Assembly (NCBI GenBank): GCA_938015595.1
Contig: CALLPI010000019.1
Coordinates: 1-64,000, forward strand
Direction of reading: 5' to 3'
Length of the DNA: 64,000 nucleotides
Source of the DNA: an uncultured Saprospiraceae bacterium
GTDB lineage: Bacteria; Bacteroidota; Bacteroidia; Chitinophagales; Saprospiraceae
Shown here: piece by piece, positions 60,837 through 64,000 of the stretch
How the letters are laid out: each line of letters begins with the position of its first letter
Position numbering within the stretch: the stretch's first letter is position 1
Notes under the pieces: generated by a model
Seen by the model: the letters and a program-made list of their open reading frames with translations, nothing else
Told to the model about the DNA's origin: nothing
Databases searched by the model: none
Made by a program: the position numbers and the translations under genes

Positions 60837-61265
60837 TCACACATGCCGCTCTACTACAGCTATGGTGAGGCGACTGGTACATACTAGGTGGTCTTGTTCG
60901 TCGAATATCTCAATGTTCCACACATGAATGAGCCGCCCGAGCCTTACAGGGCGGGCTGTGCCAAATACATAACCCTGCGTGACTGGTCGCAGGTGGTTAG
61001 CGTTGACCTCGACGCCCACTGCCATGTAGCGATTGATATCTTCAATGCACAAAAACGAAGCAAAACTCCCCAGCGATTCAGCCAGCAACACAGAGGCTCC
61101 GCCATGTAGCAAGCCCATGGGCTGCTTGGTGCGGTGGTCCACCGGCATGCGGGCAGTGATATAGTCAGGGCCTATCTCCGTCAGTTCAATCCCCATGTGT
61201 TCCATAGCGGTACCGGATGCGGCAGCATTTATTTGCGAGGTGGTAAGTTGATGTTTCCAGATCAC
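60837..61265 (-). CDS. PaaI-type hotdog-fold thioesterase
   Basis: 142 residues from a GTG giving VIWKHQLTTSQINAAASGTA, matching the YbdB/EntH start pattern; the TTG 24 bases earlier lies within the promoter box. The hotdog core shows MEHMGIELTEIG, LLHGGASVLLAESLGS (HGG and acidic Glu), GVEVNANHLRP and the closing strands. Hydrolyses acyl- or aryl-CoA esters. Monocistronic, convergent with dnaG. Confidence 0.88.
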   Translation of the reverse strand: MIWKHQLTTSQINAAASGTAMEHMGIELTEIGPDYITARMPVDHRTKQPMGLLHGGASVLLAESLGSFASFLCIEDINRYMAVGVEVNANHLRPVTQGYVFGTARPVRLGRLIHVWNIEIFDEQDHLVCTSRLTIAVVERHV

Positions 61266-61286
61266 GATAAAGGCAGTTTTTGCCGA

Positions 61287-61294
61287 CAAAGTTA
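61287..61294 (-). promoter_or_regulatory. -7 box TAACTTTG
   Basis: Exact TAnnTTTG match on the minus strand for the thioesterase gene, 21 bases from the proposed GTG start. It overlaps the alternative TTG and so argues against it. Confidence 0.45.
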
Positions 61295-61305
61295 TGGTTT
61301 AAGTG

Positions 61306-62673
61306 CTAACCCACTGGCTGCAATACTTCTATTTCTCCAAGATTGGCGTGCAATTGTTCTTCGGTTAGGTAGTGGTCAGTCAGGCGCCCGGCGAAGTAAT
61401 CGTCATAGGCTTGCAAGTCAAAATGACCATGACCGCACAAGTTGAACAGGATAGTGCGCGCCTTGCCCTCTTGCTTGGCAGATTCGGCCTCGCGAATGGC
61501 TTGTGCAATGGCGTGATTTGCTTCAGGTGCAGGTAGTATGCCTTCGGTTTCGGCAAAGAGTACACCGGCTCGGAAGCACTCCAGCTGTTGCAGGGCTACG
61601 GCTTCCATGAGGCCATCTTTGAGCAACTGACTACAAATGACGCTGGCGCCGTGATAGCGCAGCCCTCCGGCATGGATGCTAGGCGGCATGAAGTTGTGCC
61701 CTAAGGTGTACATGGGCAGCAAGGGAGTGTATCCGGCGGTATCGCCAAAGTCGTACTTGAACGCTCCTTTGGTGAGCTTGGGGCAGGAGGCGGGTTCTAC
61801 GGCAACGCAACGCACGTTGCGCCCCTCAGCAAGCTTGTATCGAAGAAATGGCATGGCGATGCCGGCAAAATTAGAACCACCGCCGAGCGGAGCAATTACG
61901 ACATCGGGAAAGTCGCCTGTGTATTCCAATTGCTTGATAGCTTCCTGGCCAATGATAGTCTGATGCATGAGCACGTGGTTGAGCACGCTGCCCAGCGAGT
62001 ACTTGGTATGAGGGTCGCCTGCGGCACGTTCGATGGCTTCCGAAATGGCAATACCCAGGCTGCCAGAAGAGGCGGGGTCTTGCTGCAGGATGCGGCGCCC
62101 TGCTTCGGTAAGCTCACTGGGCGAAGGAAACACCTGAGCTCCAAAAGATTGCATGATCAGCTTGCGATAGGGCTTCTGGTCATAACTGATACGCACCATA
62201 TATACCTCGCACTCGAGGCCAAACTGCTTGCAGGCAAAGCTCAATGCTGTACCCCACTGGCCAGCACCAGTTTCGGTAGTGATGCGCTTCACGCCTTCCA
62301 GCTTGTTGTAATAAGCCTGGGCCACGGCGGTATTAGGCTTGTGCGAACCACTGGGGCTTACGCCCTCGTACTTGTAGTAAATTTTAGCAGGCGTATCCAG
62401 GGCTTTCTCCAGGTTAGTAGCCCGGATAAGAGGCGTAGGTCGCCATAGTTGATATATGCGCCTGATTTCATCGGGTATTTCCACATAGCGCTCTGCGGTA
62501 ACTTCCTGCTTGATGAGCTCCATGGGAAATAACGGCGCCAGGTCTTCTGGCCCCACAGGTTGGCGCGTACCCGGATGCAGAGGTGGCAAGGGCTTGTTGG
62601 GCATATCGGCCACTACGTTGTACCAATGAGTGGGCATGTCGCGCTCGGCAAGGTGGATTTTTTTGTAGTTCAT
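61306..62673 (-). CDS. trpB2: TrpB2-type tryptophan synthase beta-like PLP enzyme
   Basis: 455 residues from the ATG giving [21 protein letters not shown]; the frame extends 54 codons upstream without family support. TrpB2 (TIGR01415 type) is a PLP-dependent beta-replacing enzyme of the TrpB family. The PLP lysine is Lys112 in SPSGSHKPN, and the phosphate loop reads [10 protein letters not shown]. It forms tryptophan from serine and indole in vitro; as trpA is not adjacent, it may recycle indole. Downstream thioesterase is a separate unit (40-base gap). Confidence 0.92.
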   Translation of the reverse strand: MNYKKIHLAERDMPTHWYNVVADMPNKPLPPLHPGTRQPVGPEDLAPLFPMELIKQEVTAERYVEIPDEIRRIYQLWRPTPLIRATNLEKALDTPAKIYYKYEGVSPSGSHKPNTAVAQAYYNKLEGVKRITTETGAGQWGTALSFACKQFGLECEVYMVRISYDQKPYRKLIMQSFGAQVFPSPSELTEAGRRILQQDPASSGSLGIAISEAIERAAGDPHTKYSLGSVLNHVLMHQTIIGQEAIKQLEYTGDFPDVVIAPLGGGSNFAGIAMPFLRYKLAEGRNVRCVAVEPASCPKLTKGAFKYDFGDTAGYTPLLPMYTLGHNFMPPSIHAGGLRYHGASVICSQLLKDGLMEAVALQQLECFRAGVLFAETEGILPAPEANHAIAQAIREAESAKQEGKARTILFNLCGHGHFDLQAYDDYFAGRLTDHYLTEEQLHANLGEIEVLQPVG

Positions 62674-62766
62674 GATATTTGGCTTTGGTTGAACAATCGG
62701 GCAGTGAAGATAGGGTTTGACCGAAAGAATTAAAAAGAATTGCGCACTTTTGCTGCTGTACTGACG

Positions 62767-63939
62767 ATGATCACGAATATGTCTTCTCCTGCAAACCCGC
62801 TCCATACCCGCGTAGGCATCCTGGGCGGCGGGCAACTAGGCAAAATGCTGGCCCTGGCTGCTGGCAACTGGCATCTGCCCATTTATGCACTGGACAAAGC
62901 GCAGCACTTTCCGGCAGCGCCGTACTGCACTCGCTTCGTAGAGGGTGATTTTCGCTGCGCCGAGGATGTATATACCTTTGGCAAGCACGTAGATGTGCTC
63001 ACTATTGAGATTGAGCACGTGGCTATAGAGGCGTTGCTTCAATTGGAGGCAGAAGGCGTGGCCGTGCACCCGAGGCCGGCAGCCCTAGCTATTATCAAAG
63101 ACAAAGGGCTGCAAAAGCAGTTCTGGCAAGAGCATAGCTTGCCCAGTGCGCCATTTCGGTTGTATAAATCAGGGCAGACGTTGCGCCAAGCTATTGCCCA
63201 AGGCAAAGAAAAATTTCCTGTAGTACAAAAAGCGCGCACCGAAGGCTATGACGGGCGTGGCGTAGCAGTGTTGCGCTCAGAAGCAGACTTGACCAAAATA
63301 CTGGAAACTGCCTGCGTAGTGGAAGACCTGGTGGATATTGACAAAGAACTGGCTGTAATTGTGGCTCGCAATACGCAGGGTGTGTGCACCGCATTTCCGG
63401 CAGTGGAAATGACCTTCCACCCAGAGGCCAACCTCGTAGAGTTTTTGCTGTGCCCGGCTCGTATTCCTTTAGAAGTGGCACAATTAGCCGAATCACTTGC
63501 TATTCGAGCCATCCAGGTGCTAGGGGTATGCGGCCTGCTGGCAGTGGAAATGTTCTGGACGCGCAGCGGCGAGTTGCTTATCAACGAAGTAGCGCCCCGC
63601 CCACACAACAGTGGCCACCATACCATTGACTCCTGCTACACCTCCCAATTTGAGCAACACCTACGAGGAATCCTAGGCTTACCTCTGGGCAGCACCCAAA
63701 TGAAAACTCCCTCGGTAATGCTCAACTTGCTGGGCGAGCCCGGCTATAGCGGCCTGGCGCATTACCAAGGGCTACAGGAATGCCTGGCGCTGCCGGGTGT
63801 AAAAGTACACTTGTACGGCAAAGCCGAAACCAAACCCTACCGCAAGATGGGGCACGTCACTGTATTAGGTGCCAACCTGGATGTTGCCATGGAAAGCGCA
63901 AGGCAGGTGCAACACACACTCAAAGTGGTGACTCGATAG
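62767..63939 (+). CDS. purK: N5-carboxyaminoimidazole ribonucleotide synthase
   Basis: 390 residues from the ATG giving [21 protein letters not shown] (62779 also possible); a TTG at 62740 opens the frame. ATP-grasp enzyme that adds bicarbonate to AIR with ATP, purine step 6a. [17 protein letters not shown] starts the preATP-grasp Rossmann domain, ATP-grasp signatures are [53 protein letters not shown] near-box lies at 62745-62752. purE is not adjacent. The 61 bases after its stop show nothing notable. Confidence 0.95.
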   Translation: MITNMSSPANPLHTRVGILGGGQLGKMLALAAGNWHLPIYALDKAQHFPAAPYCTRFVEGDFRCAEDVYTFGKHVDVLTIEIEHVAIEALLQLEAEGVAVHPRPAALAIIKDKGLQKQFWQEHSLPSAPFRLYKSGQTLRQAIAQGKEKFPVVQKARTEGYDGRGVAVLRSEADLTKILETACVVEDLVDIDKELAVIVARNTQGVCTAFPAVEMTFHPEANLVEFLLCPARIPLEVAQLAESLAIRAIQVLGVCGLLAVEMFWTRSGELLINEVAPRPHNSGHHTIDSCYTSQFEQHLRGILGLPLGSTQMKTPSVMLNLLGEPGYSGLAHYQGLQECLALPGVKVHLYGKAETKPYRKMGHVTVLGANLDVAMESARQVQHTLKVVTR

Positions 63940-64000
63940 GCCTTGGTTTACCAAATCTGGCAAAGTTTCATTTTTTCTTCCACGCCTGTGAAAAGTGCGT

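Overview
The window reads as a chromosomal segment from a Bacteroidota bacterium. The evidence is several secreted proteins with a type IX secretion (T9SS) C-terminal sorting domain, promoters of the Bacteroidota type (TAnnTTTG) instead of sigma70 boxes, almost no Shine-Dalgarno sequences, and lineage-typical genes (TrpB2, SMUG2-like glycosylase, DUF6029, DUF5916, PD40/TPR envelope proteins). A Saprospirales- or Chitinophagales-like genome would fit, but the sequence alone does not fix the family. I see no rRNA, tRNA, CRISPR array or intact transposon.

Region 1 (1 to about 7245) is visibly AT-rich and looks acquired. It holds five secreted or envelope genes (a PHB-depolymerase-like esterase and a propeller-like protein in one operon, a cysteine-duplicated protein, a beta-barrel-like protein, a beta-helix/Calx-beta protein). 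They are separated by palindromic attC-like intergenic elements, and a decayed tyrosine recombinase C-terminus lies among them. Composition switches sharply near 7245, next to a 48-bp inverted repeat that has a relative at 47821-47875.

Region 2 (7.3-20.6 kb, mostly minus strand) is housekeeping: SRAP-dtd-MazG, then an M14 carboxypeptidase-argE-purB operon, a PPC/DUF296 protein, a UvrD-type helicase fused to an Fe-S RecB-like nuclease, and a TPR/PD40 envelope protein ending in SPOR domains. Region 3 (20.8-29.2 kb, mostly plus strand) has an orphan McrB-N-terminus-like protein, an SPFH protein, a quinone-reductase-like dehydrogenase with a YfcE phosphodiesterase, an oadB pseudogene, ruvX, and a four-gene unit of a Gfo/Idh/MocA oxidoreductase, a lipoprotein, a polyprenyl-phosphate sugar transferase and a 5'-nucleotidase, probably for exopolysaccharide.

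Region 4 (29.2-46.6 kb) carries envelope and metabolic genes: TlpA-type thioredoxin, DUF6029 barrel, SGNH and alpha/beta hydrolases, CysZ-like EI24 protein, SET protein, a GT2 glycosyltransferase overlapping an atypical Nramp transporter, amidohydrolase-GNAT, nucleoside phosphorylase, exonuclease III with a SPOR/peptidoglycan-binding protein, and a DUF5916 barrel. Region 5 (46.6-55.4 kb) holds a peptide-deformylase pseudogene, the SMUG2-like glycosylase, a DUF3575-like protein, three adjacent LVIVD/choice-of-anchor-B surface proteins, a fused two-ATPase peptide ABC protein and a T9SS glycoside hydrolase. Region 6 (55.5-64 kb) is core: DUF1573-yajC-YbbR, a 60-codon ORF coupled to dnaG, a hotdog thioesterase, trpB2 and purK.

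No complete new system is obvious. The best leads are the cassette-like island with its recombinase relic, the dispersed inverted repeat, the orphan McrB-like domain beside an SPFH gene, the LVIVD cluster, the tiny ORF coupled to dnaG, and genes whose start codon lies only a few bases from the promoter -7 box.
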